Assembly: GCA_019022495.1 (NCBI GenBank)
Contig: JAFEKR010000005.1
Coordinates: 1,798,001-1,862,000, forward strand
Direction: 5' to 3'
From: Epichloe hybrida
Taxonomy: Eukaryota; Ascomycota; Sordariomycetes; Hypocreales; Clavicipitaceae
DNA: 64,000 nt
The position numbers and the translations under genes were made by a program. Shown one piece after another: positions 11,807 to 20,540 of this stretch; the stretch's first letter is position 1, and every line of letters starts with the position of its first letter. The notes under the pieces were generated by a model. That model worked only from the letters and a program-made list of their open reading frames with translations, did not search any database and was not told where the DNA came from.

Positions 11807-12708
11807 ATGTCGGCACCTGTTATCCCCCCCGGCGGCACCATTGTGCAGACCTTCAGACAGTCCTTCGTCGACGTCCCCATCGACCCCGACAAGAACAATG
11901 CCATTGCCACCACCCAGTTTCTCGATGCTGCCGAGTCTCTGACCACCATTTTTGGTACGTCGTGCCCGATGCAAGGGTAATTTCGTCAACGAGCCGCGGC
12001 TGATCCCCCTCCTCCCTTCGGACAGATATCATGGGCTCACTTGCTTTCTCCCCCGTCAAATCCGACATGCTTGGCAACGTCAAGGCAAGTCAAGCCAGCT
12101 GCCTTCTCAGCTTGGTCCCCCCCAACCCCTTCGACCAAGGCCCTGACAAGAGAATCTAATCTCTGCAATGCAGAAACTGCGTGAAAGACAACTCGCTGCG
12201 CCCATCGAATCCGAAAACATACAGGACCTCTGCCGAAACGAGCTCAAGACAAAGAAGCACACTGCCACCGAGGGTCTCCTCTGGCTGAACCGGTTCGCGT
12301 TCTTCCCACGGATTTTGCTCCGAAAGGCCAAATCCCTCTCCTCAAAGAGAAAACACACACACACATACACACACACAACGGACTTTCGCTGACAAGTACA
12401 TCCGAACATGCAGTGGTCTCGAATTCACCTGCATCGCCCTGAGCTCCAACCTCGCCGATCCGGGCAAGGAACTTTCCGAATCCTTCCGCGGCGCCTACGG
12501 CCAGACTCTTAAGCCCCACCATAGCTTCCTCGTCAAGCCCGTCTTCAGCGCTGCCATGAGCGCCTGTCCTTACCGAAAGGACTTCTACGCCAAGCTTGGT
12601 TCGGACGATGCCAAGGTCCAGGAGGACCTGCGCGTGTACCTGGCTGCTTTGGAGAAGATTGTTGGCATCCTGAAGGGCTTCCTTGAGAGCAAGGAGGCCA
12701 AGTGGTAA
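11807..12708 (+). CDS. HET-C2-like glycolipid transfer protein
   Basis: A small cytosolic glycolipid transfer protein (GLTP fold) that moves glycosphingolipids between membranes. Exons are 11807-11954, 12026-12084, 12174-12292 and 12414-12708, giving 206 residues. Recognisable family blocks are FLDAAESLTTIFDIMGSLAF near the N-terminus, GNVKKLRERQLA, NELKTKKHTATEGLLWLNRGLEF (the conserved D/N-K-W-type headgroup site region with its Trp) and YGQTLKPHHSFLVKPVFSAAMSACPYRKDFY. This closely follows the Podospora anserina HET-C2 protein, which controls vegetative incompatibility with het-d and het-e. Whether it has that role here is unknown. The second intron has a GC donor: exon 2 ends AAG at 12084 and the intron starts GCAAGT. 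The third intron holds a CA-rich microsatellite (12353-12376). Confidence 0.92.
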
Positions 12709-13281
12709 AATGGGGTTGATTGGGTGAAGATGGAAATATCGAAATTATAGTTGATGCTCCAAGCTATCGTGGCCAACTTTGGTCATCTAGGCAATTCACA
12801 TGTGCTGCGTTTCATGAACGAGGAACCCCGGAACATGTAAATCTTTTATTGTGAAGGAACAATGTTTCAGAGAATCTTTGGTTCATTATCATGGGTTCCG
12901 ACGTGGCCACGTTGGTTAAAGGTTATATATATATAATCTGACTTCTGTCGTGTTCCCTGCTGCTCGCCCGGGTTACTTTCGAACGTCAACCACTCCCACT
13001 CCCGACTTTGGACACTTACCCAAAACATCGACACCATGCTTTACCAATGTATGAAATGCTGCGGCGGCCACACATTCGAGAGCTTTACAAGAAGACTATA
13101 GCGGGGCGGGGGACCATTGTTTTGCAATGTCTCTTGCATATCAGCTAGTCCCGGTATCTCATTCGCTTCTTCTTCTTCTTCTCTTGTCTCAGTTCTGTAT
13201 GGCTCAACTATGCAGCGTTCGTATGACACGTGAGTCAAGGTGAGGCAGCTGCGCCCCGCCAGTTGTATATAACCTGATTGC
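12709..13281. other. Convergent intergenic region
   Basis: 3' flanks of the HET-C2-like gene and the alpha/beta hydrolase gene. The part at 13145-13207 could be a last coding exon of the hydrolase (see that entry). A TATATATATA stretch lies near 12929. No other coding or structural feature is visible. Confidence 0.45.
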
Positions 13282-14592
13282 CTATCGAACGGATCTTGAT
13301 CTGATGGAAAGATATCGCGGTCGTCTGAATTTTGATCTTTTGGCACGAGTCGAGCTTACCGATTCTTGGTCCGTCTCACAGCCTCGGCCCAGCCATCGAG
13401 CGATGCTGTCGGTTGCTTTGCCATATTCGATGAAGACGCTCTCTTTTGGCGCCATAGGTGGCGGTTTGTCCCATCCATGGCCCTCTCCTTCAACGATGCG
13501 AACAGTATAGGGCTTATTGTGGTGCTCCAGTCGCTGGGCAAACCGAATGCCCTCTGCCAGCAGCATGTCGTACTCGCACAGGATCATGTGAAAATGCGGC
13601 AACTTCTTCAGCAGTTCATCGGGCATCAGTCCAGGCGACATTCTAGGATCAGTGCGCTGCTCCCTCGGAATGGATGGGTAGAAGTACGAAGCGTCGATTA
13701 GATCCGTCATTCCGGGAGACAGTGTCCGCTCAGGCCGAGTACAGGTTTGGCGTTTTCCTGGTCGAGTAATGGTCACGTCCAATGTCGGATAGAAAAGGAC
13801 CAAGCCAAGTATTGACGGCGGGGGACTGGGCAGCTTGTAGTCCCAGCGTGAAGGGTCTTGCAGGACGATCCAGCTAGTCAACGCATTCGTTGCACCAGCC
13901 GAGAAGCCGGACAAGACGATACGATCCGGGTCAATCCCGAACTCGGATGCTCTTGATGCTATTTGGACAATGGCATCTACACAGTCCTCCATTGGCGTGG
14001 GGAAAGGGTAGCTTGGGGCCAGCCGATAATTGACGGTAAAGACGACTGCGTCGACGTTGCAAAGAACGGCGCCTGCCCATCGAGCATCGTCGGTTCCTTG
14101 ACCCAGAATCCATCCTCCTCCGTGCAAGTTGATGACAGCAGCGCGTGGTCCAAGGGATATCCGGGGTGGATGCCACACCTCCACCTTGATCTTCTGCTTC
14201 CCTTTCCAGGATGACAAGGTCGAGTCCAGCCAGATTTCTCTGGACGGGCATGGCGCGGGAGGATCAGACCTGTTGTGGATGCTGAAGCCCAAGCTGGCGG
14301 CGTAGCGAACGGCTTGAGCCTTTGCGTGAACATACCACCTGGAACTTGACTCTAGGGGGTTATCGTAGTCGCGTCCAGTGTCCGAGGCTGACGGACTAGA
14401 CGCGGCTGTGGTGATGGCGGATGGCGCTGTGAGGGTGGCTGGGGCTAGAGTGGTCTCGTTGTAGGTCACGCTGCGTTTGAGTGCATCGAGTGCGTCGAGA
14501 CGGCGGTCTTGAAGCCGGTCAGGGGAGTCTCCCATGCTGTAATCGAGTTCGGGAGGGCCCGGGGAGGAAGGCTCGGGGTCCAGGTTGCTCAT
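13282..14592 (-). CDS. Alpha/beta hydrolase (HSL-like), candidate ergosteryl-aspartate hydrolase ErdH
   Basis: A serine hydrolase of the hormone-sensitive-lipase type. As a single open frame it has 436 residues from ATG at 14592. The oxyanion motif HGGGW is near residue 157, the nucleophile motif GFSAG near 231, and the probable acid and base residues are in EYDMLLAEG and EGHGWD near the C-terminus. The first 90 residues are Ser/Thr/Pro-rich and probably disordered. There is no signal peptide. A strong donor (GTAAGC at 13354-13359) suggests that the 3' end may be spliced: exon 13360-14592 joined to 13145-13207 would give 431 residues with a Lys-rich tail. I cannot decide between the forms. 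It is divergent from the erdS-type gene 1.7 kb away. Fungi that aspartylate ergosterol encode a dedicated hydrolase, ErdH, so this is the best local candidate, but the family call alone would fit many esterases. Confidence 0.75.
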   Translation of the reverse strand: MSNLDPEPSSPGPPELDYSMGDSPDRLQDRRLDALDALKRSVTYNETTLAPATLTAPSAITTAASSPSASDTGRDYDNPLESSSRWYVHAKAQAVRYAASLGFSIHNRSDPPAPCPSREIWLDSTLSSWKGKQKIKVEVWHPPRISLGPRAAVINLHGGGWILGQGTDDARWAGAVLCNVDAVVFTVNYRLAPSYPFPTPMEDCVDAIVQIASRASEFGIDPDRIVLSGFSAGATNALTSWIVLQDPSRWDYKLPSPPPSILGLVLFYPTLDVTITRPGKRQTCTRPERTLSPGMTDLIDASYFYPSIPREQRTDPRMSPGLMPDELLKKLPHFHMILCEYDMLLAEGIRFAQRLEHHNKPYTVRIVEGEGHGWDKPPPMAPKESVFIEYGKATDSIARWLGRGCETDQESVSSTRAKRSKFRRPRYLSIRSRSVR

Positions 14593-15325
14593 CGCGTGTG
14601 GGGAGGGAGGGTGTCAGCATATATCATATTATGACAGGATATGTAATTTCAAGTCCACCCGTGTGATGCAGCCATGCAGCTTGCCAAATGGTCCAACCAG
14701 ACCTGGCGATGATGGATGTTGACGGCTGGGAGACGAACTTCAAACGGCCGAAGGATGAATAGAGTTGGTTTGATGCAACAATGGCGACTGATTACAGAAT
14801 TGGGGTTGAAAGTGGACTTTGATGACCGACTTCAAACTTGTGATGACTATGACCGACCGACTGTGTATGGCGACGGGAACCCGCACAAGCGCATGGCTCT
14901 ACATGTAATGTATGTACATGCCATACAAAGCTGGGGGGGGGGCTGGACAGACTGGACTCGCTCGAGCACACTCAACAATCAAAGGTCCATGGAATCGTGG
15001 AAATCGTCCGAATCATGACAGGTTGTGGATGCGGGCCCCTTGGTCGGTCGCTGTTGCCCTTCATCACGGCATCGCCGGCCACTTCCTGCAAGCACATTAA
15101 ATGGCAGGCTCCACAGTTGTGTGTGTCGATCAATCACGATGGTTGACGTCAACAAGTGGGGGGGCAAGCGACTTGACAGAGCAAGGAAAGGAACCGGGCG
15201 CATCTCAAATCATGCGTGACACGGCAGGAAGGCACATACAAGGTAGACGAGGAAAGTGGCTAATTATCACTCGTCGTTTGTCGGGAATAAAGCGCGATAG
15301 GCTTGAAGGCATATGATGAGCTTGG

Positions 15326-15349
15326 TATATATATATATATATATATATG
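15326..15349. repeat. (TA)n microsatellite
   Basis: Uninterrupted alternating T and A, continuing into TATGTATATGTACATA. Located in the divergent region between the hydrolase and erdS-type genes. Confidence 0.9.
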
Positions 15350-15729
15350 TATATGTATATGTACATAAAATAAAATAAAAAAAGAGAAGCCCACAGTTTC
15401 TCGTGTTCCATTCATCGTGGCTTCTTTCTGGTAAGTTCTATGCTTAGAAATCGAGGGTCCACCCACTCTCGGTTCTTCGGCCTTCTAGTCATGTCGAGCC
15501 CGAACATGCCGGGTTGTCTGCGAATTGGTACGCCGGACATGACGCAAGCAGTGTTTTTTTTGTTTTGTTTTCATGCTACCGGGTAGTAACTAGGCCTAAA
15601 ACAGAAGAGGTTGTTTTCTGGGTGTTTCGCACGCACTATTGGCGCTATTGGCACTATTGCGGTATTGCGGGAGGGTTTTCAGTGGCAAAGATGAGATGAA
15701 CAAAGATGGCGATGAATACAGGTGTCAGG

Positions 15730-15772
<43 letters not shown>
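15730..15772. repeat. (TTGC)n microsatellite
   Basis: About ten perfect tetranucleotide units, about 540 bp upstream of the erdS-type start codon. ORFs over it encode only Cys-Leu or Lys-Gln repeats and are not genes. Confidence 0.95.
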
Positions 15773-15773
<1 letters not shown>

Positions 15774-16312
15774 CTTGCCGGGGCGAAGCAAGGTAAAGAA
15801 AAAGAAATACCCAAAGTCTACATGTACGTGTAGAGTCTGGCTGATGTGACGTGCCCGGCGACAACGAAAATGCCGGCTCGCATCCAACTCTGTGTGACCT
15901 CTGACTCGGCAGGAAAGTCCGACCGACCCCCTGGCTCGGTTGCCCGTCGTCGGTCCGTCCTGTTGTTGTTGTTGTTGCTCTTCTTCTTCCTTCTCTTCCG
16001 CAACCTTATTTACTCTTGTTATTTACTATTGTTATTATATAATAAATTCCGGGACGAAAACTGAGGGGCAGCTGCTTCTTCCACTGCTCACTGTTCACTG
16101 CTCACTGCTCACAGCTTAGGTCTAGCTCGAACCTTCACCGACACATTCCTCGCATTCCTTGGATAGCCAAACCCCCTCCTGTGCGCGTCATTCAACTACA
16201 GTGTGTGTGTGGTCACGGCACCGCCGTGCTACTTTATTCCCGGACCTTGTTCTCCGCTGCCTTGGCTCTGATTTCAACACCAAGTAACACAGGGAAAGAT
16301 ACACAAGCAAAT

Positions 16313-19213
16313 ATGCCCAGTACTTCGGGCATTTTTGCCCCTGTCGCATCAGCCTTTGGCATCTCCTGGTCTCGCAGTCGCAAGTCCAGTGGGCAGAACC
16401 GTGGCGACGTGACAGACGCGACTCACACGGCAGACTCGACAACTTCCTCGCCGTCCGGAGTCTCATCAGGAGTCTCATCAGGAGTTCCATCAGGAGTCTC
16501 GTCCGGAGTCCCATCAGGAGTTCCATCAGGAGTCCCGTCCGGTGTCCCATCAGGAGTTCCGTCCGGAGTCCCATCAGGGGTCCCGTCCGGAGTCCCGTCA
16601 GGAGCCTCAACTCCAAACTCAACAGCATCACCAGCAACTCCCGCAACCCCCATCTTCTCCGGCAGCGCTTTCGGTAGCAACAAGCGCCTGTCCACAATGA
16701 ACGGCGGCGGTGTCGACGTCGTCAAAGGCTCCAGCCTACCCACGGTTGAAAAGCTCAGTCTTTCCAACCACCGAGCAGATCTGAATAGACTCAACGACAA
16801 CTACAAGTCACAACGGTCCAGCATGGACAGGAGTAGAGATTCCGGTCGCTCTAGCATCGAGAGCGGCCGCACGAGTATGAGTGCCGATTGGCCTACCCAT
16901 CCCTACGAGCTCAACACCATCGCCGAGCTAGACAAGCTTCCCCTCGGTACCGAAGTCAACTTCCGAGCTCGAATTGCAACTCAGCGACAAATGTCAAAGA
17001 ACTTGGACTTCCTGCTCTTCCGCGACCAGACGCACACTGTCCAGGGCGTCCTGTCGCGGGAATACCTTGACATGGTGCGATGGGTCGAGAAACTGCACTC
17101 AGAATCTCTGGTGCAGGTCAACGGGACTCTCAAATCCCCTCCCGAGCCTGTCCGTTCGGCGACACACTCTGGCGTCGAGGTAGAGGTACACTCCGTCTTC
17201 CTGGTAAATGCTGCTCACGGCGCGCCCTTCACCAACTACAAGCCGCCCGAGACCTTGCGCAACCGCTTGACGCATCGAATCCTCGATCTCCGTCATCCTT
17301 CCAACCAAGCCTTGTTTCGCATTCGCTCTCTCGTAACTCGAACTTTCCGCGAAACCCTCGACGAGCAGGGCTTTGTCGAGATCAATACCCCCAAATTGCA
17401 GCCCGCCGCGACAGAGAGTGGCGCCGCAGTTTTCAAAGTCCAATACTTCGGCCGCAACGCCTTTCTGGCCCAGAGTCCACAACTGGCCAAGCAAATGGCT
17501 GTGTCTGCCGACTTTGGCCGTGTTTTCGAAGTCGGGCCCGTCTTCCGCGCTGAAAATTCAAACACTCACCGGCATCTTACCGAGTATACTGGACTTGACC
17601 TTGAAATGGCTATCCAGCACGACTACCACGAGGTAATCCACGTCATTGATGACTTCCTCAAAGCTGTCTTCACTGCCGTCTATGCAATGCCTGAGGTTCA
17701 AGACGTTCAGAAGCGATGGCCTAGCAGGGAATTCAAATGGCTGGAGGAGACGCTGATCCTGAACTTTGAGGACGGCATCAAAATGCTCCGGGATGATGGC
17801 CGGGATGCTCCCATGGAAGACTTGTCGACTCCGGATGAGCTGCGTCTGGGCGAGCTGGTTCGAGAAAAATTCGGCACAGACTACTACGTGCTGGACAAGT
17901 TTCCTGCCAGTGCTCGCCCGTTCTACACTCTCAAGGACCCCGAGGATCCGTTCTGGACGAGGTCGTTTGACATTTTCATTCGCGGTCAGGAGATCTGCTC
18001 AGGTGGTCAGCGTGTCAATGATGCCACAGAACTGCGTGAGAACATGCGGGCCGCAAGCATCACCGAGGACGGCATGGAGGACTATCTTGCGGCATTCGAC
18101 CTCGGCGCCCCTCCACATGCTGGTGCAGGTCTCGGCTTGGAGCGTATTGTTGCCTGGATGCTGGAGCTTGGTGACGTGCGATACGCCTCCCTTTTCCACC
18201 GCGACCCCAAATCCCTTCCTGAGCGGCCTCCTGGCCTGCCTCACCCAGAAGCAGACACAACGAGGCCTCTTCAGGACGGTGACGCACCTCCACCCATTGA
18301 GAAACTGATTGCGAACTATGGCGATGCCTCGAATACTTCATGGCTCGACGAGCGCTTCCAAATCTGGAGACATCCCACCGGCGCCGCCATCGGCTACGTT
18401 AAACAGGAAAAGTTTGCCATGGTCACGGGGGATCCTCTCTGTGACGCCAGTCAGTACAAGGACGTCTGTTCTGCATTCGTCAAGTTTGTGCTGTCGGAGC
18501 TAAAACTCACCCCGGTTTGGATGCTGGTGTCCTATGAGATACAGAAGATACTCGCCCGGCAGATGGGCTGGCGCACTCTGTCTTGCACTGAGGAGCAGCG
18601 CGTGGACGCCAACAAGCATCACAACCTCAACGGCAGCGGTCCCAAGGCTCGCCGCGTTGAGCGTGAAGGTGTCAAGATCCACGAGGTCAAGCCCGACGCC
18701 GATTTCAAGAAACGTGCCGATGAGGCAATCGTATCTTGGAAAGCCAACCGCAAGGGGAAACAGGTGCATCTTACCGAGGTTCGTCCCTGGGTCGACCCAG
18801 AACATCGTCGATACTATGCCGCCGAGAAGGATGGCAAGGTCCTTGCCATGGTCGTCTTGGCCAAGTTGTCCCCCAAGCACGGATGGCAGGTCAAGTGGGC
18901 TTTGGACTTTCCGGGGTCTGTCAATGGTGCCATTGAAGTCCTCGTTGAATACGCCTTGTCTACTGTCACGGGCCAGGTGACTTTCGGCGTCGGTGTTTCG
19001 GAGAAGATGACTCCCGGGGAACACCTCCACGGAATTCGAGCCAAGTTCCTAGCAACTACATATGCATCCATTGTGGACAGCCTCGGTCTTCGCCGCAAGG
19101 CCGGGTTCCGAAACAAGTTTGGCGCTTTGGGTGAAGAAGTATACATTTGTTATCCCAAGCATGGTGTTGGTCTGCGTGATCTCCAGCAAATCATCAAGTT
19201 CTTCCAGGACTAA
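16313..19213 (+). CDS. erdS: ErdS-type AspRS-DUF2156 fusion (ergosteryl-3beta-O-L-aspartate synthase)
   Basis: Two-domain enzyme. The aspartyl-tRNA synthetase part charges tRNA-Asp, and the DUF2156 (GNAT-fold aminoacyl-tRNA transferase) part moves Asp onto the 3beta-OH of ergosterol. One intronless frame of 966 residues from the ATG at 16313. Residues 1-190 are low-complexity, with a Gly-Val-Pro/Ser-Ser repeat. An OB-fold anticodon-binding domain spans about 195-300 (ELDKLPLGTEVNFRARI). The class II catalytic domain spans about 320-640, with motif 2 FRAENSNTHRHLTEYTGLDLE near 409 and motif 3 GLGLERIVAWML near 605. DUF2156 spans about 660-966 (FQIWRHPTGAAIGYVKQEKFAMVTGDPL at its start). The fusion order identifies ErdS rather than plain cytosolic AspRS or lysyl-PG synthase: the first half has AspRS features (QSPQLAKQM, RVFEVGPVFRAEN). 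Aspartate versus another amino acid, and sterol as acceptor, rest on family knowledge. Confidence 0.9.
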   Translation: MPSTSGIFAPVASAFGISWSRSRKSSGQNRGDVTDATHTADSTTSSPSGVSSGVSSGVPSGVSSGVPSGVPSGVPSGVPSGVPSGVPSGVPSGVPSGASTPNSTASPATPATPIFSGSAFGSNKRLSTMNGGGVDVVKGSSLPTVEKLSLSNHRADLNRLNDNYKSQRSSMDRSRDSGRSSIESGRTSMSADWPTHPYELNTIAELDKLPLGTEVNFRARIATQRQMSKNLDFLLFRDQTHTVQGVLSREYLDMVRWVEKLHSESLVQVNGTLKSPPEPVRSATHSGVEVEVHSVFLVNAAHGAPFTNYKPPETLRNRLTHRILDLRHPSNQALFRIRSLVTRTFRETLDEQGFVEINTPKLQPAATESGAAVFKVQYFGRNAFLAQSPQLAKQMAVSADFGRVFEVGPVFRAENSNTHRHLTEYTGLDLEMAIQHDYHEVIHVIDDFLKAVFTAVYAMPEVQDVQKRWPSREFKWLEETLILNFEDGIKMLRDDGRDAPMEDLSTPDELRLGELVREKFGTDYYVLDKFPASARPFYTLKDPEDPFWTRSFDIFIRGQEICSGGQRVNDATELRENMRAASITEDGMEDYLAAFDLGAPPHAGAGLGLERIVAWMLELGDVRYASLFHRDPKSLPERPPGLPHPEADTTRPLQDGDAPPPIEKLIANYGDASNTSWLDERFQIWRHPTGAAIGYVKQEKFAMVTGDPLCDASQYKDVCSAFVKFVLSELKLTPVWMLVSYEIQKILARQMGWRTLSCTEEQRVDANKHHNLNGSGPKARRVEREGVKIHEVKPDADFKKRADEAIVSWKANRKGKQVHLTEVRPWVDPEHRRYYAAEKDGKVLAMVVLAKLSPKHGWQVKWALDFPGSVNGAIEVLVEYALSTVTGQVTFGVGVSEKMTPGEHLHGIRAKFLATTYASIVDSLGLRRKAGFRNKFGALGEEVYICYPKHGVGLRDLQQIIKFFQD
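16457..16600 (+). repeat. In-frame 12-bp tandem repeat, 12 units, encoding G-V-(P/S)-S
   Basis: Twelve consecutive 12-bp units of the form GGAGTCCCATCA, varying at synonymous positions and at one position that switches Pro and Ser. Encodes residues 49-96 of the ErdS-type protein. Unit variation at third positions with a constant peptide suggests selection on the peptide or old repeat age. Confidence 0.95.
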
Positions 19214-20540
19214 TTGTGAGCTATAATTCGCGCTTGGGTTGTGATGGTCTTGTCTTTCCTGTTCTTTTCTCTTTTTTTTTTTTTTTTCTTTCCTCCTTGC
19301 GATGCATAAACTTGACAGCATATGACTGGAGGACTTGGAAGCGGCATTGGTTCTGATAAGATAGTTGACAGTTTCTTGCAAATCTGGCGGACCGATAATT
19401 CAGATGCGACGATTGTAAATCCCAATATTTGTCATTAAGCGGAGGCGGGGCGGGGTTTCATAATACCTCTGTCGCGTCCAAAATACCTACTCTTTATATA
19501 TATTTTGCATGACTGGACAACCACGAGTTATCCATACCTTTATTATACTGATCAGGTCAGGTTCACCCCAGGTACCGTCTACGTCATCGTAACAACTAGA
19601 AACCCGTTTGGCAGACGTGAGCATAGCAGTTGGCCAAACGTCTTTTGTCCCGGTGTCCCCCGGTGTCCTCCGGTCCGGCGCCGCCGCCGCCGTCGGGAGA
19701 CGGATGCACGGCCCGCGGCTGCAGAATTGCACGTGGGGTCCTCCGGCCCTCGAAACCGCCGTCCCGAGGCCGTCTGTAATGGAAACCTCGTCGGGGATTT
19801 CTCCCCTCTTGAAATGTTAAAATGGACGGAATCCCCATCCTTGCATGCCAGCCGGTCCAGACCGGGATAATGAAATGCACTCTTGTCACCTACGACTCCA
19901 GTACATCTTTCGTGTCTCGCAAATGTGTGGATTGATGGCGTAGCTATGTGTCGTCTCCCACAACGCAAATCACTCCACGATAATCACGTCGGAATCTGTC
20001 ATGGTCTGCAGAGCCTGAAGGAACCACTTCGATCCCCTGACCAATCTGCGTGAGCTGAACTGTTATACCTTACTTTTTGCGGCGCCCGTCGCACGTCACC
20101 AAATATGCCCGCCCATATTTACATGTGTATTCACAACTGCTTCCTTCCCTTGCCGTTGTTGAGACTTCCGCCCTCGATCCCCCCCCCGCCACTGTCATCA
20201 CTTACGCATTGCAATCTTCCTTGTTTCCCGTTGTCTCACTTGCAAGGCCAAATTTGCCTCGCCGTACAACTGTTGAGCAGTATCTTCATTCCAATGCAGT
20301 CTGCAGCCGGTTCTCAACTCCGTCATGGTTCCGCAAGGTTGGGGGTGCAGCACGTTATAGTTTCCCGAGGTCCCACGGAACAAACAGATAGTATCAATGC
20401 ATGGCAAAAGTCCAAGTTTCAGGTACCCACGTCTTCCAAGTTTGTGGTTGAATAAGAAAGAAGAAAAAACAGAACCACCAGACCAAGGCATATCAAGGTT
20501 GCGCTCAGCGCCATTATCGGAAGACCAGTCATGACTTCAT
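19214..20540. other. Convergent intergenic region, 1.3 kb
   Basis: 3' flanks of the erdS-type gene and the RING gene. A T-run lies at about 19271-19289, shortly after the erdS stop codon, and a C-rich run near 20181. Short ORFs on both strands show no family resemblance. I see no RNA gene. Confidence 0.45.

Larger units (their letters stand above)
14593..16312. promoter_or_regulatory. Divergent promoter region between the alpha/beta hydrolase and erdS-type genes
   Basis: 1.7 kb with no supported gene. It should contain both promoters. It holds a (TA)n run at about 15326-15349, a (TTGC)n run at 15730-15772, and a T-rich/CT-rich stretch at about 15960-16010. An in-frame GTG at 16181 extends the erdS frame upstream but is not a credible nuclear start, as it is a non-ATG codon and the ATG at 16313 is in frame. 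Confidence 0.5.

Noticed and set aside
16181..16312. Upstream extension of the ErdS frame from a GTG codon
   Set aside because: GTG is not a usual start in fungal nuclear genes, and an in-frame ATG at 16313 is available.
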